Shown piece by piece: positions 26,041 through 35,100 of a DNA stretch of 59,960 bases. The position numbers and the translations under genes are program-made. The stretch comes from Alistipes sp. (lineage in GTDB: Bacteria; Bacteroidota; Bacteroidia; Bacteroidales; Rikenellaceae), in contig JAFQTX010000015.1 of assembly GCA_017408825.1 (NCBI GenBank), positions 1-59,960 of the forward strand, written 5' to 3'. The notes under the pieces are model-generated. The model did not search any database, was not told where the DNA came from, and saw only the letters and a list, made by a program, of their open reading frames with translations. Every line of letters starts with the position of its first letter. The stretch's first letter is position 1.

Positions 26041-27924
26041 CTATCTGCCAAACTTAACGAGCAACACATTAATATCTGCTGGCGACACACCCGGAATACG
26101 TGATGCGTGGCCGATAGTTGTTGGACGAATACGGCTAAGTTTTTGGCGAGCCTCAATAGTCAATGACTGCATTGAGTCGTAATCGAAGTTCTCTGGAATG
26201 GCGATACTCTCAAGGCGATGCATCTTCTCAGCGAAATATCGCTCACGCTCGACATAGCCTCGATACTTAATTTGTATCTCAGCCTGCTCAACAACCTCAT
26301 TCGAAAGGTCATTTTCGGCAATGAAACGCTTTAGCTTAGGCGACACCTCCGCAAGAGTTTTTATGGTCACATTACTACGAAGAACTATGTCATAGAGCTT
26401 TTTTCCCTGCGATAAAGGCTCCTCGCCAAGCGAAATTAAATAGCTGTCAATTTCGCCTTTTTTGACGGACGACTGACGGAGCATCGAAATAAGCGATTCT
26501 ACGGCCGCATTTTTTTTGAGCAAATTTTGATACTTCCCCTCGCCTACAAGACCAATTTTATAGCCAAGCGGGGTGAGTCGAGCATCGGCATTATCCTGTC
26601 TAAGGAGAATGCGATACTCCGCCCTCGAGGTAAACATACGGTAAGGCTCATCGACACCCTTAGTCACAAGGTCGTCGATCAAAACGCCGATATATGCCTC
26701 ATCACGACCAAGAACCACAGGCTCCTCACCACGTAACGAGCGGTGAGCATTGATACCTGCCAATAGGCCCTGGGCTGCGGCCTCCTCATATCCCGTAGTG
26801 CCATTCACCTGACCAGCGAAGTAGAGACCATCGACGAGCTTTGTCTCAAGTGTGTGGCGCAGCTGCGTAGGTGGGAAGTAGTCATACTCTATGGCATACC
26901 CCGGACGGTAGACGTGGACATCCTCGAAGCCTACAATGTTACGTAGTGCCTCCATCTGCACCTCAAAGGGTAGCGACGATGAGAAGCCATTAAGATAGTA
27001 CTCATTGGTCGAGCGCCCCTCAGGCTCTAAGAATAGCTGATGCTGTTGCTTATCTGCAAACGTGCGTAGCTTATCCTCGATGCTGGGACAGTAGCGAGGG
27101 CCAATGCCCGAGATTGTTCCGTTAAACAATGGCGAACGGTCAAAGCCTGTACGCAGGATGTCGTGAACACGCTCCGACGTATAGACCATAAAGCAGGGTA
27201 GTTGCTCCCTAACAGGCTCAGTATCTGGGTCATACGAAAACTTCGAGGGTTCTGCATCACCCTCCTGAACCTCGAGTGCATCGAAGTTGATAGTGCGAGC
27301 ATCGAGCCTAACAGGAGTACCTGTCTTCATCCTTCCAGACTCAAAGCCGAGCCTAAGGAGCGATGCCGTAACACCGTGCGACGCCTGATCGCCGGCTCTT
27401 CCTCCCTCGGCACTCGCCTCTCCACAGTGCATAACACCCTCGAGGAATGTTCCTGCTGTGAGCACCACACGGCTACACTCTATCTCCACGCCCATTCGTG
27501 TTTTTACGCCCCTTACACGGGGTTTCTCACCCGAATGGTCGAAGAGTATCTCCACGACAGAATCTTGCCACAGATAGAGCCTATGAGTGTTTTCAAGTCT
27601 CCTACGCCACAGCTGCGAGAATAGTTGCTTGTCGCACTGCGCACGTGGGCTCCACATAGCGGCACCCTTAGAACGATTGAGCATACGGAACTGAATAGCC
27701 GAGCGGTCGGTAATACGTCCCATTATACCACCAAGAGCATCTATCTCCCTGACAATCTGACCCTTAGCCACACCACCCACGGCAGGATTACACGACATTG
27801 AGGCTATCTTCTCCATGTCGATGGTAATGAGTAGGGTGCGTGAGCCAAGGCGTGCGGCAGCCGAGGCAGCCTCACACCCAGCGTGGCCAGCACCTATAAC
27901 CACTATGTCGTACTGGAGTTTCAT
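26041..27924 (-). CDS. mnmG: tRNA uridine-34 carboxymethylaminomethyl modification enzyme (GidA)
   Basis: A 627-residue FAD protein that works with MnmE to modify U34 in the wobble position of tRNA. The dinucleotide-binding motif is GAGHAGCEAA (from about 12). The GidA signatures SMSCNPAVGGVAKGQ and the C-terminal IPGVSPADINVLL are present. Length is standard. Its start overlaps the ybeY stop by 4 bases (ATGA). It is the last gene of the pheS-to-mnmG minus-strand run. Confidence 0.96.
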   Translation of the reverse strand: MKLQYDIVVIGAGHAGCEAASAAARLGSRTLLITIDMEKIASMSCNPAVGGVAKGQIVREIDALGGIMGRITDRSAIQFRMLNRSKGAAMWSPRAQCDKQLFSQLWRRRLENTHRLYLWQDSVVEILFDHSGEKPRVRGVKTRMGVEIECSRVVLTAGTFLEGVMHCGEASAEGGRAGDQASHGVTASLLRLGFESGRMKTGTPVRLDARTINFDALEVQEGDAEPSKFSYDPDTEPVREQLPCFMVYTSERVHDILRTGFDRSPLFNGTISGIGPRYCPSIEDKLRTFADKQQHQLFLEPEGRSTNEYYLNGFSSSLPFEVQMEALRNIVGFEDVHVYRPGYAIEYDYFPPTQLRHTLETKLVDGLYFAGQVNGTTGYEEAAAQGLLAGINAHRSLRGEEPVVLGRDEAYIGVLIDDLVTKGVDEPYRMFTSRAEYRILLRQDNADARLTPLGYKIGLVGEGKYQNLLKKNAAVESLISMLRQSSVKKGEIDSYLISLGEEPLSQGKKLYDIVLRSNVTIKTLAEVSPKLKRFIAENDLSNEVVEQAEIQIKYRGYVERERYFAEKMHRLESIAIPENFDYDSMQSLTIEARQKLSRIRPTTIGHASRIPGVSPADINVLLVKFGR

Positions 27925-28358
27925 AGAATTTCGTCACGCAAAAGTTTAAGATAGCGATTCTCCATCTGACGCATCTTGCGCTCGGCAGATGGGCTCTTAT
28001 CTTTATGTCCACATAGGTGGAGAGCACCGTGAACTATCACACGACGCATCTCATTGATTGGCAGAGCGTTATACATTGGAGCATTATCCGTAACTGTTGC
28101 CACATCGATATACACCTCGCCAGCAACGACGCCCTCTCCTACCCTACTCTCACGATCCTCAAAGGTGATGACATCGGTAAAGTAGTCGTGGCCAAGAAAG
28201 TCACGATTCATCTGTCGGTGATACTCCGACGAGCAGAATATATAGTTTATTTCGCCCGCACGATAACCCTCACGACGTATCACCTCATCAATCCAGCGAC
28301 GTATCTTAAGACGCTGAGCGAGGTTATAGCTACAATCCTGGGTGAAGAAACGAATCAT
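27921..28358 (-). CDS. ybeY: Endoribonuclease YbeY
   Basis: A 145-residue single-domain metallo-RNase for 16S rRNA 3'-end maturation and ribosome quality control. The metal motif reads HGALHLCGHKDK with H110 and H114. The third ligand of the usual H-x3-H-x5-H is Asp (D120), with an extra His at 118. The rest of the fold (VITFED..., GEVYIDV) is normal. It is coupled to mnmG by a 4-base overlap. A 194-base foldback element occupies all of its upstream gap. Confidence 0.9.
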   Translation of the reverse strand: MIRFFTQDCSYNLAQRLKIRRWIDEVIRREGYRAGEINYIFCSSEYHRQMNRDFLGHDYFTDVITFEDRESRVGEGVVAGEVYIDVATVTDNAPMYNALPINEMRRVIVHGALHLCGHKDKSPSAERKMRQMENRYLKLLRDEIL

Positions 28359-28361
28359 ATA

Positions 28362-28555
28362 AAGGTATGTTCTATAAATTAGTAAATATGTTATACGCTT
28401 TCGGCAGACTTTTTTTCGGTCGCTTTTGAATTTATTGTGGTATATTTCTCATTTTTCCTCAGTTACAATGCTCGCATTGCGCCATCATAATAAATAAGAA
28501 ATATCCTCACAATAATCTTCAAAATCAACTCGACCTAATTTATAGAACCTACCTT
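28362..28555. repeat. 194-base nested foldback element
   Basis: The outer arms, 28362-28382 and 28535-28555, are 21 bases each with one mismatch (core TTCTATAAATTAG). An inner pair lies at 28434-28449 and 28497-28513 (ATTGTG...ATATTTCT type). At the centre is CAATG-ctcg-CATTG (28466-28479). The element fills the gap between ybeY and the upstream EnvC-like gene almost exactly. The left arm contains a weak TACCTTTA -7-like string facing ybeY. Confidence 0.65.
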
Positions 28556-28558
28556 AAG

Positions 28559-29689
28559 CTATTTCTTAAAGCAGTCCATCACATTCATCGGAGTGCTGGA
28601 CTTTGTATTGATAATCATAAACTGCATATAGGCGCTCATCGTGCCGTTATGGTCTACGCCGATGCCTATCACGCCAATCTGCTCGTTACGCTTCACAACA
28701 TCACCCTCCGAGACCTCAATCTGGCTTAGGTGCGTATATACCGAGACATAGTGTCCGTGGGCAATCATCACCGTAGAGTGGTTTGTATTATCTGTCACGA
28801 TGCGTACAACCTTACCCTCATAGATACTACGCACAGCATCGCCCTTCTTACCACTTATCTTGACCATATTGGTCTGCATCTTGTGCGTTTTACCGCCCGC
28901 TACGGGGAGATTTAAGGCCTTTGTTGATGAGCTGAAGCTCTTACCCACCTTATTGTTCTCGGTGAGCTTACGGAGCTCCTTAGTGGCCTTTTCGAGCTCC
29001 TCCTTCTGGCGTTTCTGCTCGGCGAGGGCCTTGCGCTCCTCGTCCGAGAGCTTCTCGTATTCACGCTTCGCCTGCTCACGGTCACGCTCCAGATCTCGCT
29101 TCTCTGCCTCGAGCGACATACCCACAGAGTCGAGCTCTGCACGACGCCCATCGAGCTCCTCACGCATTGCCACCAGCATACTACCCTGCTCTCGGATAGA
29201 CTCCGCAAGCTCGGCACGCTGCTCCGCCACGTGGCGAATGTTCACCATACGATGAGCCGCCTCCGAGACACTTGTCGAGGAGAAGAGATAGGTCGTTTCG
29301 TTGCTTGACTTATAGTTTCGATGTGCTACACGCACAGCCTCGGCATAAATCTTCTTGTTATTCTCAAGGGCCTCAGCCAACGAGTCTATCTGGCGATTAA
29401 GCTGCTTGGCTTCAACATCAAGCATATCACGTTTACGCTCAGTCTCAGCTATATACGATGTACGAAGGTTCATCTGCTCGGTGAGCTTCTCTACACGCTC
29501 CGTGGCACTACCCTTCTGCTTCTTAAGCTCCTTGACCTGCTGCTCTACCCTCTTAAGGTCTCGCCTACACTGCTCTACACGCTGCTTCTGCTGTGCCACA
29601 GTGACACGCTGTGCCGAGGCCTCGCCAGCACACAACATCAGGGCCACAGCAACAAGTAGTGAGAGTATGAATTTAGAGTATTGCAACAT
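28559..29689 (-). CDS. EnvC-like coiled-coil protein with degenerate M23 domain
   Basis: A 376-residue periplasmic protein. The signal peptide ends near ASAQ (27). A long coiled coil (about 28-260) rich in E, K, R and Q follows. A C-terminal LytM fold (about 275-376) has HGHYVSVYTHLSQI. The first zinc motif (HxxxD) and the final HxH are not seen: the matching segments read AVRSIYEGKV and SAYMQFMII. The domain is therefore probably catalytically dead and acts as an amidase activator during cell division, as EnvC and NlpD do. That role is inferred from the family. It lies 2 bases after the TPR gene. Confidence 0.85.
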   Translation of the reverse strand: MLQYSKFILSLLVAVALMLCAGEASAQRVTVAQQKQRVEQCRRDLKRVEQQVKELKKQKGSATERVEKLTEQMNLRTSYIAETERKRDMLDVEAKQLNRQIDSLAEALENNKKIYAEAVRVAHRNYKSSNETTYLFSSTSVSEAAHRMVNIRHVAEQRAELAESIREQGSMLVAMREELDGRRAELDSVGMSLEAEKRDLERDREQAKREYEKLSDEERKALAEQKRQKEELEKATKELRKLTENNKVGKSFSSSTKALNLPVAGGKTHKMQTNMVKISGKKGDAVRSIYEGKVVRIVTDNTNHSTVMIAHGHYVSVYTHLSQIEVSEGDVVKRNEQIGVIGIGVDHNGTMSAYMQFMIINTKSSTPMNVMDCFKK

Positions 29690-29691
29690 AG

Positions 29692-31440
29692 CTAATCATC
29701 GGATGATAGTTCCTCCTCCAGCAGGCGTGGCATGATATGCTCACCTAGCTCCTCGGCATCGTAGCCCTTCTCTATGGCCTTTTTCCAGTAGGTCTCGGCC
29801 ATAAACTTCTCGCCTAAGTCCCAGAGAATATCGGCATAGTGAACAAGCAGCGAGGCACTCTGCTGACGGTTTAGTGCCAGTGCCTGCACCATATACTTCT
29901 TTGCCTCAACGTTGCGTCCCAAAAGATGAAGTATCCAGGCATAGGTGTCGAGGTAGTTGTAGTTACCCTCCTCGATGGTTATTGCCAGCTGCGACATTGC
30001 CAGCGCGCGCTCCAGCTCACGGTTCTCAAGCGCAAGGAAGTAGGCATAGTTGTTCAGCGCCGCAGCATTCTCAGGGTTATATTCAAGCGCCTTGTCGTAG
30101 GCTTTGAAGGCACGTATATTATCATCCTCTTCGTGGTACATATCGCCTATGCTACACCATAGCAAGCTACGTGTAACATCGTTCGGAGCACTCTTAAGCG
30201 CTCTACGATACACCTTGATAGCTCCTGCCGTGTCGCCATCAGAGTATCTTTCGTATGCAGCCAAACTCGCTATGTCGATATCACCCGGGAAGCGCTCAAT
30301 AGCCTTGTTCACAATACTGTCTGCCAGCTTATCACGCTTAAGTATCGTGGCGAGCTCATAGGCCAGCGAGAAGTCGTTAGGCATAGCGTTATCATCCTCG
30401 AGATGGCGCATCAAATAGTCCACTGCCTCGTCATATCTCTCACCGAAGAACAGATGTATGGAGTATAGTTTTACAACCTCTCGATCGGTAGGATACTTCG
30501 TCGCAAGAATGAATATCAGCCTGCCAACATTAAAGTAGTGATGGCGATAAAAATTCTCATCATCGACGAATGCCTTTACGTGTTTAAGTTTGAGGTGGAA
30601 GGGCTGGCGATCATCACGGAAGAGCAACTCCTCGAGGTAGAACACACGCTCCACGTTGTTCTGGCGGATATAAAAGTCGAGAAGCGCTACCGTAGCATTG
30701 ATATTTGTAGTATCGAGTTTGTGGGCACTCTCAAGCGTCTGCATAGCCATCGAGTCACGCCCTGCAGCCTCATATGCTGTTGCCAAGTCGATATGTGCTT
30801 GCACATCGTAAGGGGTGTCAAACAGCAGGCGCTCGCCCTCAGCAATAGCCCTATCAAATAGTCTCAACTCCAACAACAATCCCTGCTTGATACGTGCCAG
30901 GTAGCTATTACGACCAAGGCGCATATCGGCAGAGTCGAGCACAGCAATCGCCGAGTATGGCATCCCTCTAAGTGCGTATATACGAGCAAGATAGTAGTAT
31001 GAAGAGACATCATGGCTATCGAGTGCCATCAGACGTCGATATACCCCCAAGGCGTTTGACAGATCGCCTCTTGTTACGAGTATCTCACCATAGTGCTGTG
31101 CATACCACTTATTCGACGAATCCACCTCATAGGCACGACGAGCCAAATTGACTACCTCATCAGCCTTAACACTATTAAGGCGGGATAATGAGTATAACGC
31201 AGGGGCATAGAGGCTATCTTCAGCGATGATGCCACGCCACAGACGCTCGGCCTTTGTCGTATCTTGCCAAATAGCCAGACTCTTCACCGCCTCGCTATGT
31301 CGGCGTGACAGGGCGAGGGTATCTACCCTACGCTCCTCGTCGAGATCTTCGACATACACAAGGGGCTTATCGACAGCCGAAAAGGCGGTCAGCAGCACCA
31401 TCATAGACAGCGCTAATAGACTATGTATAAGCCATTTCAT
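29692..31440 (-). CDS. Exported tetratricopeptide-repeat protein
   Basis: A 582-residue protein with signal peptide (about 1-22) and at least ten TPR-type helix pairs through its length. Examples are AYEAAGRDSMAMQTLESA, AFKAYDKALEYNPENAAAL and YNYLDTYAWILHLLGRN. The C-terminus is acidic (EEELSSDD). TPR arrays bind peptides or proteins; no enzyme domain is visible. It lies between pheS and the EnvC-like gene with short gaps (38 and 2 bases), so a scaffold role in cell-wall assembly is possible but only inferred. Confidence 0.82.
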   Translation of the reverse strand: MKWLIHSLLALSMMVLLTAFSAVDKPLVYVEDLDEERRVDTLALSRRHSEAVKSLAIWQDTTKAERLWRGIIAEDSLYAPALYSLSRLNSVKADEVVNLARRAYEVDSSNKWYAQHYGEILVTRGDLSNALGVYRRLMALDSHDVSSYYYLARIYALRGMPYSAIAVLDSADMRLGRNSYLARIKQGLLLELRLFDRAIAEGERLLFDTPYDVQAHIDLATAYEAAGRDSMAMQTLESAHKLDTTNINATVALLDFYIRQNNVERVFYLEELLFRDDRQPFHLKLKHVKAFVDDENFYRHHYFNVGRLIFILATKYPTDREVVKLYSIHLFFGERYDEAVDYLMRHLEDDNAMPNDFSLAYELATILKRDKLADSIVNKAIERFPGDIDIASLAAYERYSDGDTAGAIKVYRRALKSAPNDVTRSLLWCSIGDMYHEEDDNIRAFKAYDKALEYNPENAAALNNYAYFLALENRELERALAMSQLAITIEEGNYNYLDTYAWILHLLGRNVEAKKYMVQALALNRQQSASLLVHYADILWDLGEKFMAETYWKKAIEKGYDAEELGEHIMPRLLEEELSSDD

Positions 31441-31478
31441 CCTATGTATCCAACTCTTTGCCCCTCCGAGAGGATTAA

Positions 31479-32504
31479 TTACAATGCGCTCTCAAACTGG
31501 TTGAGGAAGCGCACGTCGTTCTCGAAGTATAGACGCAAGTCACCCACGCCATACTTAAGCATAGCGATACGCTCAATACCCATACCAAAGGCAAATCCCG
31601 AGAACTCCTTAGGGTCGATATTATTTGCCTCGAGAACATTAGGATCCACCATACCGCAGCCCATAATCTCGAGCCAGCCAGTACCCTTACATACGCCACA
31701 GCCCTTGCCGCCGCATATCGAGCACGACACATCCACCTCGGCCGAAGGCTCGGTGAATGGGAAGTATGACGGACGCATACGAATCTGCGCCTGCTCGCCA
31801 AAGAGCTCCTTGGCGAAGTAGAGCAACGACTGCTTCATATCGGCAAACGACACGTTGCGGTCGATATAAAGGCCCTCGATCTGGTGGAAGATGCAGTGTG
31901 CACGGTATGAGATAGCCTCGTTACGGAACACTCGACCAGGGCATATCACACGAATAGGTGGCTTCTGACGCTCCATAGTGCGCACCTGAATCGACGAGGT
32001 GTGGGTACGAAGCACTACATCGGGATTGCTCTCGATGAAAAAGGTATCCTGCATATCACGTGCAGGGTGCTCGGGTGGGAAGTTGAGTGCCGAGAATACG
32101 TGCCAATCGTCCTCAATCTCTGGACCATCTGCAACGGTATAGCCAAGACGTGAGAAGATGCTAACAATCTCGTTCTTCACCATTGAGATAGGGTGGCGTG
32201 AGCCCACCTGCTCTGAGGTGCCTGGACGTGTCATATCATCGATATGCGAGGCCTTCATTGCCTGTGCATTGCCAATCTCCTCCTTGAGGGTGTTAATGCG
32301 CTCGGTAGCTACATTTTTGAGGTGGTTGAGCTTCTGTCCCAGCTCACGCTTCTGCTCTGCGGGGACACTCTTAAACTCCTCCATAAGCATACCCAGCTCA
32401 CCCTTCTTACCAAGGATCTTGATTCGGAAAGCCTCGACGTCGGCAGCTGTCTTAGGCGCAAATGCCTCGATTTCGGCCAAAAGTTTTTCAATTTTGTTGA
32501 TCAT
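31479..32504 (-). CDS. pheS: Phenylalanyl-tRNA synthetase alpha subunit
   Basis: A 341-residue class II subunit. The N-terminal coiled coil (about 1-90) recognises tRNA. Motif 2 is in the VFRNEAISYRAHCIFHQIEG segment and motif 3 is GMGIERIAMLKYGVGDLR. The partner pheT is not adjacent. The gene heads a minus-strand run that continues to mnmG. The start MINKIEKLLAEIEAF is the usual N-terminus. Confidence 0.96.
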   Translation of the reverse strand: MINKIEKLLAEIEAFAPKTAADVEAFRIKILGKKGELGMLMEEFKSVPAEQKRELGQKLNHLKNVATERINTLKEEIGNAQAMKASHIDDMTRPGTSEQVGSRHPISMVKNEIVSIFSRLGYTVADGPEIEDDWHVFSALNFPPEHPARDMQDTFFIESNPDVVLRTHTSSIQVRTMERQKPPIRVICPGRVFRNEAISYRAHCIFHQIEGLYIDRNVSFADMKQSLLYFAKELFGEQAQIRMRPSYFPFTEPSAEVDVSCSICGGKGCGVCKGTGWLEIMGCGMVDPNVLEANNIDPKEFSGFAFGMGIERIAMLKYGVGDLRLYFENDVRFLNQFESAL

Positions 32505-32516
32505 AGATATTTTGTA

Positions 32517-32547
32517 TTGTATTTTTTGCGTTTATTTCGTATATTTG
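32517..32547 (+). promoter_or_regulatory. Promoter of the patatin-like gene
   Basis: TTG (32517-32519), 20 bases, TATATTTG (32540-32547). It crosses the pheS leader, so the two divergent promoters overlap in space. Confidence 0.6.
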
Positions 32548-32585
32548 TGATGAAGCCACAAGGTTTTATTACATAAAATAACGTA

Positions 32586-32593
32586 CAAAGTTA
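32586..32593 (-). promoter_or_regulatory. pheS -7 element
   Basis: TAACTTTG on the minus strand, about 80 bases before the pheS ATG. Confidence 0.45.
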
Positions 32594-32608
32594 CTAATAA
32601 TTTCGCAA

Positions 32609-34879
32609 ATGTCAAGAATTTATCGTGCAATAATTCTCCTTATGCTACTTATTCCAATAAGTAGTCCTGCGCAGAAGGTGGGTGTTGTGCTCAGTGGTGG
32701 CGGTGCTAAGGGCCTATACCACATTGGAGTACTACGTGCTCTTGAGGAGAACGGCATCCCCATTGACTATATCGCTGGCACATCTATGGGCTCGATAATC
32801 GGAGGTCTTTACGCCTCGGGATATAGCATTGAGGAGATGGAGGATGTGGCGCTATCGGGCGATATGGCACGCTGGGTGAGTGGCGGCATTGACCACAAAT
32901 ACAACTTCTACTACCGCGAGCGTGACCAGATTGCCAATATCGTGTCGCTGCCTGTAACTTTAGGCGAGAAGGGTAGTAGCGACGAACTACCACGACTCAA
33001 GCTCCCCGGCTCGGTAATGGGAACCTCGGAGATAGACCTCGCCCTATGCAACTACTTCACACAACCCACTGCCGCAGCACACCGAGACTTCAATCGCCTG
33101 ATGATACCCTTCTTCTGTGTGGCAACAGATATTGAGAACCACCGTGCCGTAGAGCTTCGCAAGGGTGACCTTGCTCTGGCCATACGTGCCTCGATGGCTA
33201 TCCCCGTGGCCTTTCCACCTGTCGAGATCGACTCGGTGCTGATGTGCGATGGCGGCTGCTACGACAATTTCCCTTGGCGCTCGCTCGACGAGAACTACGG
33301 CCCAGACATCATCATCGGCGTAAGTTGCACCTCGATTAAAGAGCGCCTAAACCGCAATGCCTCGGTGGTTGAGCAGGCAATGGCCCTAATAACCAAGCCG
33401 ACAGACTATAACCTTCCCGAGGGACGATCTGTATTTATCCAACGTGATGTAGATGTCTCGGTACTCGACTTCAATAATGCGAAAGAGATTATGGCTCAAG
33501 GTTATAACGACGCCATACGTGCGATGCCGCAGATCAAGAGTCTCATCACACGTCGTATGAGTGCCGAGGACTACTCCGCACGACGTGATAGGTTTCGCAG
33601 CAGCTGGCCCGACTCTAAGATGGGCACGATAACGGTAAGTGGTGTTAAAGATCGCCAAAAGAGTGTCGCAGAGAGCTCGCTCAATATGGGTCATAATCGT
33701 GAGCGTGACACACTCCCATTAACAGCCAAACAGATGGGCGAAAACTACCTTACGATGCTTGCCAACCTACCCATCGATAGTAAGTTCCCATCTATCGTAC
33801 ACAACGACTCAACCGATCGCTACGACGTATTTGTTGAGCTTGAGGCAAAGCCCAACTTCGACATCCTTATAGGTGGTAATATCTCCTCTACGGCCTTCAA
33901 CCAGGCATATGTAGGACTACGCTATCAGTCGGTAGGCAAGGTTATGCAGTCGTTCGAAGCCGACGTGTTGCTTGGCCCAGTACATACAATGGCACGAGCC
34001 AAGGGTCGCACAACATTTATCACCGACAAGCCAATATACCTATACTATGGTTATAACTTTAATATTACCAACACGTTAAAGGGAAATTTTGGCAATCTCA
34101 CACCTGTCGATAACGCCGAGCAGATGAAGGCCATGGAGAACTACTTCTCCTTCTCGTTAGGCTCGGCGCTTACACGCAAGAGTGTCCTCGATGCAACGCT
34201 TCACGTTGGCCGCAACGGATACAGCTACGAGATGGAGGGCTACGAACGTAGGCAGTACACTCACTTTTCGTATGTCGGAGGCCAGCTATCGTTCGACCGC
34301 ACGTCGTTCGACAAGCCACTATTCCCCACCTCAGGATCACGCCTAACGGCCTCAACAATATATATCTACGGTCGTGACGAGCGCAACTCACCCGACGACC
34401 ATATCGACAAGATACGACAGTGGGGTGGTGTCAAAGCCTCGTGGGAGCAGTATATCGACCTCACCCACGACGGGCGCTTCTCGTGGGGACACTCCATCGA
34501 GGGTGTATATACCAACCACCCAACGCTCGACTCGAAGGAGGCCACCGACCTCTCGGCACCACACTATGCCCCGCTGCTTCATTCACGCATGGTATATATG
34601 CCAGAATTTCGTGCCGACCGCTATATTGGTGTAGGTATAATGCCGACAGCACGTATCGTGGGTAACCTCTATGCTCGAGTGAGTCTGTACGCAATGCTAC
34701 GTGATAAGTATAACGACGCACTAATGCACTATTTATCAGATGTTTCGCTCATATATCATACGCCTATTGGCCCAGTGAGTTTATCGCTGACAAAATATGG
34801 ATTTAACACCAAAAATAATCTATACCTAACCTTCAACCTCGGCTACGCCATATTTGGAAATAAGGGACTCTTTTATTAA
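32609..34879 (+). CDS. Patatin-like phospholipase with C-terminal beta-barrel (type Vd-like)
   Basis: A 756-residue protein with a signal peptide (about 1-21). A patatin domain (about 24-300) follows: the oxyanion loop GGGAKG at 30-35, the nucleophile elbow GTSMG with S59, and the catalytic D214 in CDGGCYDN. The C-terminal half (about 400-756) is a run of amphipathic strands with aromatic ends, like the BamA/Omp85 barrel. This is the PlpD layout, in which the barrel secretes or displays the lipase. The final residues GLFY give an aromatic end. The patatin set is complete, so lipase activity is likely. Confidence 0.88.
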   Translation: MSRIYRAIILLMLLIPISSPAQKVGVVLSGGGAKGLYHIGVLRALEENGIPIDYIAGTSMGSIIGGLYASGYSIEEMEDVALSGDMARWVSGGIDHKYNFYYRERDQIANIVSLPVTLGEKGSSDELPRLKLPGSVMGTSEIDLALCNYFTQPTAAAHRDFNRLMIPFFCVATDIENHRAVELRKGDLALAIRASMAIPVAFPPVEIDSVLMCDGGCYDNFPWRSLDENYGPDIIIGVSCTSIKERLNRNASVVEQAMALITKPTDYNLPEGRSVFIQRDVDVSVLDFNNAKEIMAQGYNDAIRAMPQIKSLITRRMSAEDYSARRDRFRSSWPDSKMGTITVSGVKDRQKSVAESSLNMGHNRERDTLPLTAKQMGENYLTMLANLPIDSKFPSIVHNDSTDRYDVFVELEAKPNFDILIGGNISSTAFNQAYVGLRYQSVGKVMQSFEADVLLGPVHTMARAKGRTTFITDKPIYLYYGYNFNITNTLKGNFGNLTPVDNAEQMKAMENYFSFSLGSALTRKSVLDATLHVGRNGYSYEMEGYERRQYTHFSYVGGQLSFDRTSFDKPLFPTSGSRLTASTIYIYGRDERNSPDDHIDKIRQWGGVKASWEQYIDLTHDGRFSWGHSIEGVYTNHPTLDSKEATDLSAPHYAPLLHSRMVYMPEFRADRYIGVGIMPTARIVGNLYARVSLYAMLRDKYNDALMHYLSDVSLIYHTPIGPVSLSLTKYGFNTKNNLYLTFNLGYAIFGNKGLFY

Positions 34880-34892
34880 ATATTTCGCATAG

Positions 34893-34970
34893 AGATATTG
34901 AGGAATTTTAGGGGAGATTAGGTTCACTGAATGAGTGTGCGCTAACCTCCCCAAATTCATTAAACTCTCT
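34893..34970. repeat. Long hairpin after the patatin gene
   Basis: The arms centre on GGGGAGATTAG and CTAACCTCCCC, with an inner CACT-gaatg-AGTG and an outer GAATTTT/AAATTC pairing. It probably terminates the patatin transcript. The arm sequence resembles the stem at 25856-25970. Confidence 0.55.
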
Positions 34971-34998
34971 AAATTCACCCTTAACGAGTCCTCTACTC

Positions 34999-35029
34999 TT
35001 TGATTTTTCGCATTTTTTTTCTACCTTTG
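34999..35029 (+). promoter_or_regulatory. yebC-ileS promoter
   Basis: TTTG (34999-35002), 19 bases, TACCTTTG (35022-35029), with a leader of about 65 bases. Confidence 0.65.
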
Positions 35030-35100
35030 CCCCATTGTGTATATATTCATATACATCAGCGCTATTTGAGCAACAAAATTAACAATAAAAATATATTACT

